This document shows positions 29,924 to 40,600 of a stretch of DNA of 64,000 nt, one piece after another (position 1 is the stretch's first letter; each line of letters opens with the position of its first letter). Under the pieces are notes generated by a model. It was not told the origin of the DNA. It worked only from the letters and a program-made list of their open reading frames with translations, and did no database searches. Origin of the DNA: Mesostigma viride (Eukaryota > Streptophyta > Mesostigmatophyceae > Mesostigmatales > Mesostigmataceae); NCBI GenBank assembly GCA_009746045.1, contig RPFO01000485.1:762383-826382 (forward strand), written 5' to 3'. The translations under genes and the position numbers were made by a program.

Positions 29924-32900
29924 ATGAATATTTTTATTCAACATCATGCTACATCTACTGCGCATGGGTCTAGGGTTACAAAGGGGCTAGTGGAGCTATT
30001 GCCTCATGACCGAGCGAATACGAAAGTGTTTGCACTGGGAACGGCCAATTATAAAACCTGCAAGTTCATCCACGCAACATGGGGTCTCGGTCGTCCTGCT
30101 ACGCTTCGGCAACGTAAAACAGCCATCATCCTCACGACTGTGAGCCTCGCAAGCGGGCTATGTTCTAGCGGCCAACCCTGGGCTGGCAAAGTTGGAGGTG
30201 CGATCGTTAGCAACCGACCGGGCTTTGGCAACTCCAGTCACTCGACTGCCCCTGCTATTAACAGCAGGTTTAAGCATTCAGCTCGGCAGATTGCGTGCTG
30301 CAGCAGTGGCTCAGATATCCCTGGCCGGGATGATGCGGGCGGTGCATCATTGGTCACCGAGCGAAGCGTCTGGCTTCTGTACGCCGTGTACATGGGCTGG
30401 CTCATCCTGAGCCCACCGGATACCATCGCGCCCGTGAGTCTCGCATGCTGCAACCGCTGCTCGATATTTAAACACGGCGCCTCCGTTTTTACTTGGTCAT
30501 GTGACGTAGCATGCCCGTCTCGGCCGTGTGCCCAGCTTGCCCTTGCAGCTGGCACGCACAACATCCTCCCGTTACCACCGAAACGCGCACGCCCTGCAAT
30601 TTCCTAGATAAACACTCGAATCCTGCCGGTTGATCATCGGAACTGATCCTGTTTGTAAACATCCTATTCTGTTACTGCACGGTATTGACCCTGATTTTGC
30701 ACGGTGGTTGACCCGCCTTGTCCCATGCATGGACCCACGCCTCAGGGGGATCCCATTTGGGCGATAAAGCCCGAGACCCTGGACGAGCTTGTCCAGCTGT
30801 CCCTGAACTTCTTCTTCATCAACTCGGGACTGAACGCCGGTGCGTGGCAAATCCCCCTCGCACGCGATCATTGCTATACTATTTACACATGTACGTGGAG
30901 CCCGAGGGGCTCCTCTCGTGATGTTGGGCAAGCGCTTTGGCACACATCCCCAGTAGCAGGTGACTAGCGCATGGACATCTCGCATCACCCTGCAGTAGCG
31001 CGTGTGACGGCTGCGTGTAATGACTACGTGTAATGGCCACAGCTATATGTTAATGGATGTTGGGCAGGCCGCTCTTGCGCGCTAGGATCCGCTACCTCCT
31101 TGGATGCGCGTTGCGACGGAGGCTGTGGGCTGTGGGCTGTGAGAATCAAATAGGAACGAAGCTAGCCTACAACTCGCGGATGGCTACAGCGGGCATGGAC
31201 CTGACGCATTGATAGGGCCAGCGCTGCACACGCGCCAGGCGTGCGGACGGTCGCGGTGCCGCGTCAGTTCTACATGTGCGCGTGATTTACCATGTCGATG
31301 ACGGCCACAAAGCCTCTGCACCCATGCATGCACCAATGCTGACTGATGCAACTGACCTGGCGCCTCTCCCAGTGGTCACTCCCATCCCCAACCCACCCCC
31401 CTGTCTCTGATCGCGCCGCCTGCCAGCTGGCATCCACACCATCCCGGAGGTCGGCTTCCACCCGGTGAGCTGCACACCCACAGTACTTTCTGGCCCTCGC
31501 ACCCATTGACATCCTATATATATACTACTACTATATATTTATATAATAAATATATACTACTACTACTACTACTAGAGAGAGATAGAGAGAGAACCCATCG
31601 TTTTGTGCCGTCCACCCGGTGATCTGCTCACGGCTTCGCGCGGGCGACCCTTCCTAAAGGTGGCACGATTGCAACGTACTTGGTTGCCCCCTACCCCTCA
31701 CAGCCCCTCAGGTTTCCCTCGCTCGTCACTCATCGCTCGTTCATCACTGTTTCCATCATCGTGCGGCCAACCTAACACACGCTCTTGGAGGTTTAGAGCG
31801 TGCAAGCCTTTACGCTAAGGCCACCGAACAACGCCATGGCCCTTGCACGAAATGTTGAATTTATCAGAATAAAGAAACACAGACGCAAGTCACGTCACGT
31901 CCAAGAGAGCACGTAGCACAGACGACCTCGTCGCAGTGCGAGTGGAACGTGCTTGCAAGAGCTAGCGACCAAGTCACACATATAACTTGCTAGGTACGCG
32001 TCCAAGTATTCAGCAGCTCTGTCACTGCTGAACTGACACACAATTGATTACGTAGACTCTGGCGCGCCTTTGGCGCGGAGATCTATCGATTGTCCATACG
32101 GCTAGTCCTGTGGACCTATCCGTACTGCACTCAGCATCAATTGTGTCATAGGTCCTGGTGCGCTCCGGCACGCTAGCCTATCAATTGAACATCAAGTCCT
32201 GTGCAAGTCCTGCCAAAGTCCTGCGGACTATCAAAGTGACACTTGTACATCCTGTGCCTACACGCGCCCATATTGGCGCGCAGCACTGTCGGCACAGCCT
32301 AGGAAACGTCATAACTTTTACGTCACGTAACCAAATGAGGCGTTCCAGGTGCCGTTGGAAAGAGCGTAACAATCTCCATCCATATAACGTAAATCCTTTA
32401 TGGTAACTCTTGGCCGAAGTGTTATGGCTGGCAGGGTGTGACTGCCGAAACCGTCTTGGAAACTAAGGGCCCGCAAGACACTTTGTCATTCAAAGCATGC
32501 TCGCCATGGAATCCTTCCATTTGAGTGTGGAAGTGACATAACTGCCTTGCCGAGGCCCTCCATGGATAGCACTTCTGGACGGTGGACGTTGTGCCATTGA
32601 CGATTTAAACACCGTTTGGAGGTTCCCTTGATGCCAGTGCACACGATATGCTGCTGCATGCGACGGCCGTGTTGACAGTCGCCAGTCACCAGCACCTGAC
32701 AGTTGCCACATGCCAGTGCATGGCCACGGCCACCCAGGGGCCAGGGCTCTTGGGTATCTGTCTACGCAACAATTTTGCGGAAGCGCAGGCAGGCAGGCAG
32801 CCATGGGCATGCCTCTTGGTTGCTTGGCTTCATCATGCATGATCTCTTATTTGGATTCCAACAGATGTTATTATAAAAGCGGGTCTTGTGCTGGTTCCAA

Positions 32901-34446
32901 CAGATAGACTCATTTTGCATCTACACACCTTGCGGAATGAGAGCCCGCACCGCCCCTTCGCTGCAGCGGCTTTGCCTGCCAGGCGCCATGTGCGGCGTGG
33001 TATGTGCGGCGTGGGGCATGCGATATGGTGTGCTGTGACCTGGTATATGCATCACGGTATATGCGACCATTGTTTATGTGACCTGGCATATGCGGCATGC
33101 TATGCTATGACACGATGTGCTTCCACTGCCTTGCACCCAACTTGCACCCGTCTTCTACCCATCATGCACTCGCCTTGCACCCATCCTGTACCATGCAACC
33201 AGATGTCGGAGGCCCTGTTCAACTTTGTCAACGCGTGGGGCCTTCTCTTCTCGGGGCTGCTCTTCAGTGACGTGCGACGGAAGCGAGCGCCAGCCAACGT
33301 TGAGCTGCTCTGGGGATGTCAGATGTTCCTCACCAACAGTAGGTCACTCTCGTTATAGTGGGGAGGCCAGATGCTCCTCACCAACCGTGGGCCACTGCGT
33401 CTGTCCGATCTGTGTTCCAGATAGCGAGAGAGCGTGCTGCGGCATGTACGATGTGTACTAGTGTGCAGGCGCTTGCATGGCTGCATATTATGTTCCCTAT
33501 AACACAAGGGGAAGGTGCGTTGGAGGCACGGACGTGTTCTGGCTGCCACCAACCTGGTCGCTTGGGCGATCGGAGCGGCATGGGGAGATGTTGTGTTTAA
33601 GAGATTCTTTCTCATGATGTTTCTGACAGTAATGTTCTTTATCTGGACAACTCTGCTGGCTAGCCCAGGCTGTCGATTAGAGTCTGCATCCCGTTTCCCA
33701 TCTCTCCTTCTCCCATTATTCCCCTTCCCCTTTGGTCCTTTGCACGTTTCCTCATCCCTTCCAGGCTGCTCTCTTTTTCTCAATTGCTCAAAGCTCTTTC
33801 TACTCCATGTTTATTATGCCTCACAATAATTGTGGCCATGAAGCATGGGCTCGTTTTTTTGTGAATACGAAGTGGCAGCAAAGTTACGATATAAAGCCAT
33901 GATGGACTCCATGTCTCGACACCTCACCCTACATTGGCTAACGATGGCCCATTCCCTCTCTTCTTGTTGCACGCTTGTCCTGCCGCCCTGGTCCCAGTCT
34001 TCCTGCTTCCCTACATTGCGCTCAGGCTCCGCTACCCACCACCCGCTCAAGTGCCGGAGAGCGACCCACAACATGCGACAGCGGGGCTGAGCGGCTTTGG
34101 GAAAGCCATGGTGGCGGGGGCACCTGTCGTGGGCATGGTTGGACTAGCTGCAGGCCTCACGTCCTTGTGGTGGGGCTGTTTTGCACGGGCGGGGTGGGAT
34201 GGCGAGTTTGGTGACTTGGCGCAGCGGCTGCACTTCCTCATCTCGCGCGCATCGGTTGACCGTCCCACGCTCGCGTTTCTGGTGGACATGTGCCTGTACT
34301 CGGTGCTGCAAGGGTACCTGATCGGGGAAAACGTGAGAGGGGATGCCGAAAAGGAACAGAAATGGCAATGGCTGCGGTGGGTGCCCCTCGTGGGCCTGGC
34401 TGTGTATAACATCGTAGAAGTGCCAGAACGTGCCAGGGAGAAGTAA
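29924..34446 (+). CDS. conserved multi-pass membrane protein, 5 exons, possibly plastid-targeted
   Basis: Exons 29924-30433, 30746-30839, 31427-31464 (38 bases), 33203-33338 and 33998-34446 join in phase and give 408 residues. The first 130 residues are Ser/Ala/Arg/Lys-rich and low in acidic residues, like a transit peptide; the exact start is uncertain. The body follows as VWLLYAVYMGWLILSPPDTI, LDELVQLSLNFFFINS, ALFNFVNAWGLLFSGLLFSD, then IFLLPYIALRLRYPPP, GFGKAMVAGAPVVGMVGLAA and a closing hydrophobic segment LRWVPLVGLAVYNIVE. Five or six membrane spans are visible. The pattern recalls uncharacterised cyanobacterial/plant membrane proteins with LSLNF and LEGLFN-type segments, but I cannot name the family and give no function. 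Every donor and acceptor used is GT/AG. Frames on the other strand over this region are not credible. Confidence 0.7.
31513..31592. repeat. AT, ACT and AG microsatellites
   Basis: Runs of TATATA, then ACT trinucleotides, then AGAGAGAT, just after the third exon of the membrane-protein gene. Confidence 0.9.
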
Positions 34447-36190
34447 AATGTGCGCACCATCTGCGCGATTTGAGCCTGCATTGACTAGTAACCCCTTCCA
34501 CTACGTGTGGAAAATACTGCGGTCTCCAAGCACTTGGCCCTGGCCATGCCATGTGTTTTTCTATGTGATCCGCCTGCAGCCGGTGATGCTTGAAGCTCTC
34601 ATCGAGCGCTGCGCTCCTCGTTTCTAGTACGTTTCCTTTAGCAAGGAACCCCTCTGCATTTGCGGAAGGGTTGGGGCAGGATGCAGAGAAAGGCTGGCGA
34701 ACTGGGAGCTGACCTCAGGACAGCATAATGTAGCGCAAGGAAGTTTCCATGAGCTAGCTACCGTGTTACCTTGCTGTTCCTGCGCTGTGGATCATAGCAT
34801 CCCATGGGCCATGGCGTGCGATAGTTGTCGCACATGAATGATACTATAAGTTAAAGCGTCCTTGGGTGCTCCTGATCATCAGCAGACATCATGTCAGGCT
34901 GTTGCACATGGGCCTGTTGTTAAGTGCGTGCCAATAGCCTTTACTGTGATGTCGTTGTGCGTAGGCCATAGCACTTCGGTGGTCGTTTCGTGCTAACGAC
35001 CATCCTTGTCCTGGTGTTGCGCTTGGGACTATTTTCTGGTCGTTCCGTGCCAATTACCATCCTTGTGATGTCGTTTCCCGCTAGTGTTTTCAGGTAAGGG
35101 TTTTGGGCACGCATCAGACGTCTGACCCGCTGGCCTCGGCCGCGCGTGAGATGTCTGACGTATGCAACCAGAAGCGGCACGCCAGACCATAGAAAACGGC
35201 AACCGGCAGGCCTGGCATTCAGGCGTAAATTTGGGCTGCTAGGGCATTATTCCATAGGTATGGTTCCCACTACACCAACAAATGCCTAGCTAGGGACAGA
35301 CCTGGCCCGATGTCTGGAGTAATGCTGCGAGCCTCTCGCCTAAATTGGTGTATTGATGCGTGAGAAGTGGGTCGTGTCATATACATGAGCCAGAGGGCTC
35401 CAAAATATTAATTGTGTGTCAGACGTTTCAACCGCGCAGCTGTTAAAATCCTGACCTGGTGCAAGCCTTCGACGCCCATGTGCCTCAGGCTACTAGCTAG
35501 TTGTGGCGCTTTTGCACGCTGGACTCATTTGCCTTGTATATGGGCTGACTGGAGATGTAAATAAGTAAGTAAGTACTAATTGCGTGTCATGCGCCATGGA
35601 GTATGATGCTAATATCATTATCTAGAAAAATAATTACACGAAAGTTACAAATATATCGTCTACGTTTGTCGCTTTTTGATCTGACGACAATGTAAGATTG
35701 GTTGATATCAGTTTGTATCGGCTACGTCCTCTCGGTTTGTTGTACGTCAAACTACAACCAGATTCCAGCCGTGGTCACCCCGGCTACTTCGGCGATACTA
35801 GAATATCGCGTAGGTCGGTGCCTAGTAGTCCTGCGCACATAGCTCTAGTGGTGAGTCATCTTCTATACATTCAGCAATATCGGACATATTGGCACCGACC
35901 CCTCTCCGGTAAAGAGGTTTTTCGCAGTTGGGCTGTTTCGAAACATCAAGTGAGATGCCTTCGGATCAGGAGACTCACACAGCCGCGAAATCATGCCAAA
36001 GGTCCTATGTTCGATTCCTTGCTGGTAGCTTCTGGGCTTTCTTATTTTCTGTGTTCCGCGGAATCTCAGATTGGGGCCGCTAACGTTTTCACGTTTGTTG
36101 CTTTCTGATCTGATGCACAGTATCGTCTGCGTCATGCCCTGGCCAGGGCAAGCATATAGTCACTAGAGGGGGATATTATAATCCCAGCGT
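34447..36190. other. intergenic, no gene seen
   Basis: Imperfect direct repeats of about 75 bases (GATGTCGTT, CGTTTCGTGC, ACCATCCTTGT) lie at 34950-35090. An open frame at 35698-36108 has no recognisable features. A B-box-like AGGTCCTATGTTCGATTCC at 36001-36019 suggests a decayed tRNA-derived sequence. Confidence 0.45.
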
Positions 36191-36228
36191 GTAGCTCAGC
36201 CCTGCCTATACAGAGAGCCACTCTCTGC

Positions 36229-38088
36229 ATGAGAACTCTCGATAAGAAGTCATGCCTTAGCTTTTGTATAGCCACGTTGATCTTCCCCCCCATGACAGGC
36301 TCTCTGGCTCACCGCAGCAGCAGCTCGACCAGTGGTATTCCTCCCAGTCCCGGCTGCTCGGCGCCCGGCCCCCCGCCGCCTCCGCCGCTTGGCCCTCTGG
36401 CGGCCGCACGCCTGGCAGTAGCGCCTGCGGACGTCCCTGCGCCCCCCACGCCGCCCGCCGCTGAGCAGGACTACACGTACCCAGCCCTGACGGAGCCCCT
36501 GGCCGACCCCAACGAGCTACCGCCGTTCGCCGAGCTCGAGCTGAGCACCGCCGCCAAGCAACTCCGCTTCTACGCCGCCGTTGGACCTGACCAGCTCCCA
36601 GCCCCGGTGATTAAGCTGACGGCGCTCACGGGGTTCCTGCTTGACGTCTGCAACCGGATCCTGCTTGCCGACGCGCCGCCGATTCCTGAGTGGCAGCACA
36701 GCTACCGTATTATGCTGTACAAAAACAAAGGTTCCCCTGACGACCCCGCCAACTACAGAGGAGTCTGCATCCAGACCGCCGCCCCCAAGTTGTTCATGCG
36801 CATGATCCTCAACCGCCTTCGTTCTGCTCTCGACTGTCACCTTGGGGAAAGTCAAATGGGCTTCCGTCCTGGGCGCAACACCTTCATGGCCCATCTTCGT
36901 CGCGCGTCGCCTCTTCGAGGAAATCGCTCTCCTGCAACCTGGTGAGTTTCCCGCCATCCTGATCTTCGTCGACTTCATCAAGGCTTTTGATTCTGTCCTC
37001 TGGGACGCTCTATGGGCGGTACTTGCTCGCGCTCGCGTCCCCACTCCCCTGATTACCGTCATCCGCACGCTGTATGAGGGGTCGACCACTTCGGTGCGCA
37101 CTCAACACGGCATTACCCCGCCATGCCCACTGCAGACCGGCGTCCGTGGCAGGGTTGCGTCCTGTCGCCGTACCTGTTTATTATTGTAGTGGATTATGTC
37201 ATGCGCCAGGCACGTGCTCGCTTTGCTAGTATCACAGGCCGTGCCCCTGGCCTAGCGATCACGAACGAGCTTGGGGAAGGGGGGCAGACATTGCATGCTA
37301 ACAAGCAGAATTTACTAGCTGACCTCATTTATGCCGACGACATCACGCTCATCGAGAAGCCGGAGTCTGCCCAACTTTGGCTGGACTGCCTGGCGCTCGA
37401 GGCTCGGGCGGTTGGTCTAGAAATCAGCCCCAAAACGGAGGCCCTGGCCCTCGGCATGGCAGGGCCCCCACCCACACTCCGCCTCTTAGACGACACCGAG
37501 GTCAACTACCCTCCTTCAGGCCGCTTCAAGCTGCTCGGCAGTTGGCTTCCCGACTGCGAGGACGACATGACGACACGGATCGGCATGGCGTGGGCGCACC
37601 TCCATGACCACCGCCGCTGGTGGAGCAACCCCGCCCTACCCCGGATCGTCAAGCGTGACCTCTTCAAGGTCGTCATTCTGACGATCCTGACCTACGGCGC
37701 TGAGACGTGGACACTGACGCAGGAGCTGGAGCAACGACTCGACGGCGCCGTCGCCCAGATGCTGCGCAAGGCCCTTAACATCCCCTTTGGTTTGCACATT
37801 AGTAATGAGGATTTGTACGCTGATTTGCCCTATGTTTCCCACATTATTAGGCACAGGCGCCTGGGCCTAGCCGGGCACCTGGCCCGCACAGATCAGGTAG
37901 ATACATCAGATAGACTAGCTGGCACCAAGCCCGCCCAGCCTGGGCGATATGTCCTCACCTGGCGTGCCCCCGGCCGCGCGCGGCAGGGCCGCCACCCGTG
38001 GACTTTTCGTGATAGACTCGGCATGGACATGTGCTACACTATAGACGTGACGGGCTCACCCCCGGGCAGCCTCCTGGTTTGTCTGTAA
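36229..38088 (+). pseudogene. LINE (non-LTR retrotransposon) reverse transcriptase, frameshifted
   Basis: The region encodes an almost full reverse transcriptase domain in order: YRIMLYKNKGSPDDPANYRG, LGESQMGFRPGRNT, FVDFIKAFDSV, QGCVLSPYLF and the catalytic box LIYADDITLI. Thumb-like sequence follows, then a C-terminal region with LTYGAETWTLTQ, RRRLGLAGHLAR and QGRHPWTF. Reading moves from the frame of 36229 to another near 36900, then back near 37140, so at least two indels kill it. Upstream is only a Pro/Ser-rich stretch; no endonuclease is seen before it. The type is LINE ORF2; the RRLGLAGHLAR tail is common in algal and protist elements. Translation ends at 38086-38088, followed by a 3' tail that is copied elsewhere in the window. 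Confidence 0.85.
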
Positions 38089-38424
38089 TAATAGTGGAGG
38101 CAGATGGTGCGCAAGGATAGATATGGCAAGTAGTGATCAATGAAGGAGACCACCCCCAAGCCTGTGGGGGCTCCGCGAGTGACCAAGTATGGCATTCATA
38201 GCGATTCGGGCCGCGGTGCCCACACCCCTGTAACTAGGACCTAGATAGCTTATACCATCCATTCCATCCCATGTTCCCCTCCCACTGAGGACTTATGCTC
38301 ACGTGACGCAGTCACGTGTCTATTAATTAATTAATTAATCCATTCCATCCCATGTTCCCCTCCCACTGAGGACTTATGCTCACGTGACGCAGTCATGTGT
38401 CTATTAATTAATTAATTAATTAAT
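38089..38424 (+). mobile_element. LINE 3' tail with duplicated terminus
   Basis: This untranslated tail holds a short stem (CCCCCAAGCCTGTGGGGGC) and a palindromic ACGTGACGCAGTCACGTG, and ends in TTAA/ATTA repeats. The last 83 bases (CCATTCCATCCCATGTTCCC onward) are present twice in tandem, at 38257-38339 and 38340-38424. A single inverted copy of the tail is at 44517-44795. Confidence 0.8.
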
Positions 38425-38480
38425 GTCCACAGCTAATGTATATGTCCACAACTAGTCTAAAATATGGGCCTCAAGTGCAT

Positions 38481-38696
38481 GAGGCCTCGAGCTAATCTTG
38501 CACGCAAACTATGCCTACCATGCTTTTATAATTTTATATATTTCACCATACCTAGTCACGTGCGCCGCTAACGCACGGTACACAACAAGTGAGGCCTCGA
38601 GCTAATCTTGCACGCAAACTATGCCTACCATGCTTTTATAATTTTATATTTCACCATACCTAGTCACGTGCACCGCTAACGCACGGTACACAACAG
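38481..38696. repeat. 110-base tandem duplication (R2 family)
   Basis: Two copies start GAGGCCTCGAGCTAATCTTG at 38481 and 38591. They contain TAGTCACGTG(C)(G/A)CCGCTAACGC, also found at 17224 within repeat R2. Confidence 0.9.
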
Positions 38697-38974
38697 CCTA
38701 GCTGCATAGCCTCAGCTTAGCCCTTGTTTTTCTAGCCCTTGCTTTTCTAGACTAGATAGCTTAGAGTTAGGTTAGTTCAGCAGATTGCCACGAGCCACGA
38801 GCCACGAGGTAGCCATGGCTGACGGCGGAGCTCATAACTTTCACGTTTGAGCACCGACTTTAGCCGTGAATATCACAATCGACGCGTCTTTCTACGACGC
38901 ACATGCTGATATAATTTTCCGAAGCTATTACGCAATATATGACGAGCAAACGCTCCTCGACGCAGCGCACTGAG

Positions 38975-39925
38975 CCTGGTGGCTGCGCTCGGCAATGAAA
39001 ATACGTCTGCAGCCCCGGCTGCAGCCTCGCCATCAGGGCCGGAAGGCAGTGGTGACACGAGTCGTGCACTGGTGCTCGCCCCTAACCCTCCCGGGCTTTC
39101 CTCGCCCTCTCTGCATCGCCTAACCCAAAGCGCAGCCGCCCAGGCGAATCTGGCTGGTCTGAGCGCGATTTTGACGTTGATCATCTCTTTACCACCTTCG
39201 ACGTCAACAGGCCTGCCTTTTTCGAAATGCCATCCATCAAGGACAGTGCGCCATCGCTGTCGAGGTCCTGCAGAACACCGCAGGCCTGGTGAACCGCCCA
39301 GGGCCGCAGTGAAGGACATTGCCGCCAAGCCCGCCCTGCTGGCCTGCATGGCTGGCGATGCTCCTCCCATCACGACCTGGGCGGACATGCTAAAGCAACA
39401 CACCACCTCCACCACCTCCGCCGTCGCAGCCCAGCTCCAGCGGCAGACGCTTGACAGTCCGCGAGGAGGCCGAGCTCGCCAAGCGCAGCCTTAACGCCAT
39501 ACTCAATCTTGAACTTCGACATGGAGGAAGGTGAGAATTCCGAGAAGCTTGCACGTGGGTTGGAGAGCAAAATCCCTGATCGCATGGGCCTTCTGGGTGA
39601 GATTAAGCTGACCGCCCACCGCCTTCCCCGCGCGCGGGGTAAGGCAGGGGTGCCCCCGCTTCTTCTCATCTAGTTCAAGAGCCCATCGGACAAGATTTCG
39701 TTTCTCAGACGCCGCAAGCGGCTCGAGAACACTCCCTTCACCGTGGACGACGACTTGACCCTGCCGCAGCAACAACGGCGACGGGAGCTATGGCCGACCT
39801 ACCTCCAGCTCCGGCAGACCAAGGCGGGGCAGCCGGTGTACTGGAAGGGGGCGGCCATCTACGTCGGCCACAAGCCCTGGCATGCGACCCCCGCGGCCCC
39901 AACGACTCCAGAAGCCCCAGCTTAG
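38975..39925 (+). pseudogene. degenerate LINE ORF1-like gene
   Basis: Open stretches 38979-39494 and about 39525-39925 look like one broken gene. The end (FTVDDDLTLPQQQRRRELWP, then TKAGQPVYWKGAAIYV) matches the RNA-binding C-terminal layout of LINE ORF1 proteins, where an ELWP helix precedes a short strand with WKG. A TAG at 39672-39674 and frame shifts interrupt it. The 100 bases after it (near 40080-40190: CTTGTATAGCCATGC, GATCTTCCCC, ATGACGGGCTC) match the leader just before the reverse transcriptase at 36.2 kb. So this is probably the front half of another copy of the same element. Confidence 0.55.
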
Positions 39926-40600
39926 GGGAATACAGCAGTAGTAGTGTAGAATAGATAGACCGTGGCCATGTACATGTAAGCCTCCTACAGGCTTTATACC
40001 AGCTGACTCACGAGTCTCATTTAGCCATGTACATGTGTGCCTATGATGTGCCACACTCCAGATGATGCCTAGCTTTATTTAGTTAAGCTGTGCCCATGCA
40101 GAGAGCTGTTCTCTGCTGAGAGGCCACGCTCTAGCCCTTGTATAGCCATGCTAGCTGATCTTCCCCACCTATGACGGGCTCCCCTTAGCTGGGTGTTGCC
40201 CGAGACTCTGGGTGGTGCAGGTGCCCTAGTGCACCTAGAGCAAGTGTTGTTTACATTCCCACCCTTGCAGGAAGTAGCTTAGAATGTATTATAGGCTCAT
40301 ATGCCCCTTCTCTGGGCTGTGTGCTACAGATACTCCCAACGGAGTTATTCTGATCAGGCACTCCGCAAAGGTGAAAACCTTTGCGTTCAGTGCCGGGCCG
40401 CGGAAAACGCGGAAAACGCGATCTGCAAATGAATCCGACCGGAATCGAACTGGGGACCTCTCGCACCAATTTTGGAGTTATGTTCCTAATTAATTAATTA
40501 GGTTAGTTCGATTACGCGGCTCCTCCCACTAGCTCCACCCATCCATCAAGGAATATGTGCTACATGATCTCCCAACGGAGGCATGTTATAATTTAATTTA
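39926..40600. other. LINE-related spacer and unclassified sequence
   Basis: Contains the leader-like segment described above. Near 40430-40465, on the - strand, is a B-box-like GTCCCCAGTTCGATTCCGG, a possible tRNA-derived fragment without a foldable tRNA. No gene. Confidence 0.45.

Noticed and set aside
35960-36025. Possible tRNA on the + strand (GTTCGATTCC near 36010)
   Set aside because: The T-arm stem does not pair and no cloverleaf can be drawn.
35698-36108. 136-codon + strand frame
   Set aside because: No recognisable domain, atypical composition and flanking repeats; not supported as a gene.
40430-40470. Possible tRNA on the - strand (GTTCGATTCC box)
   Set aside because: No matching D-arm, anticodon stem or acceptor stem; at most a tRNA-derived repeat fragment.
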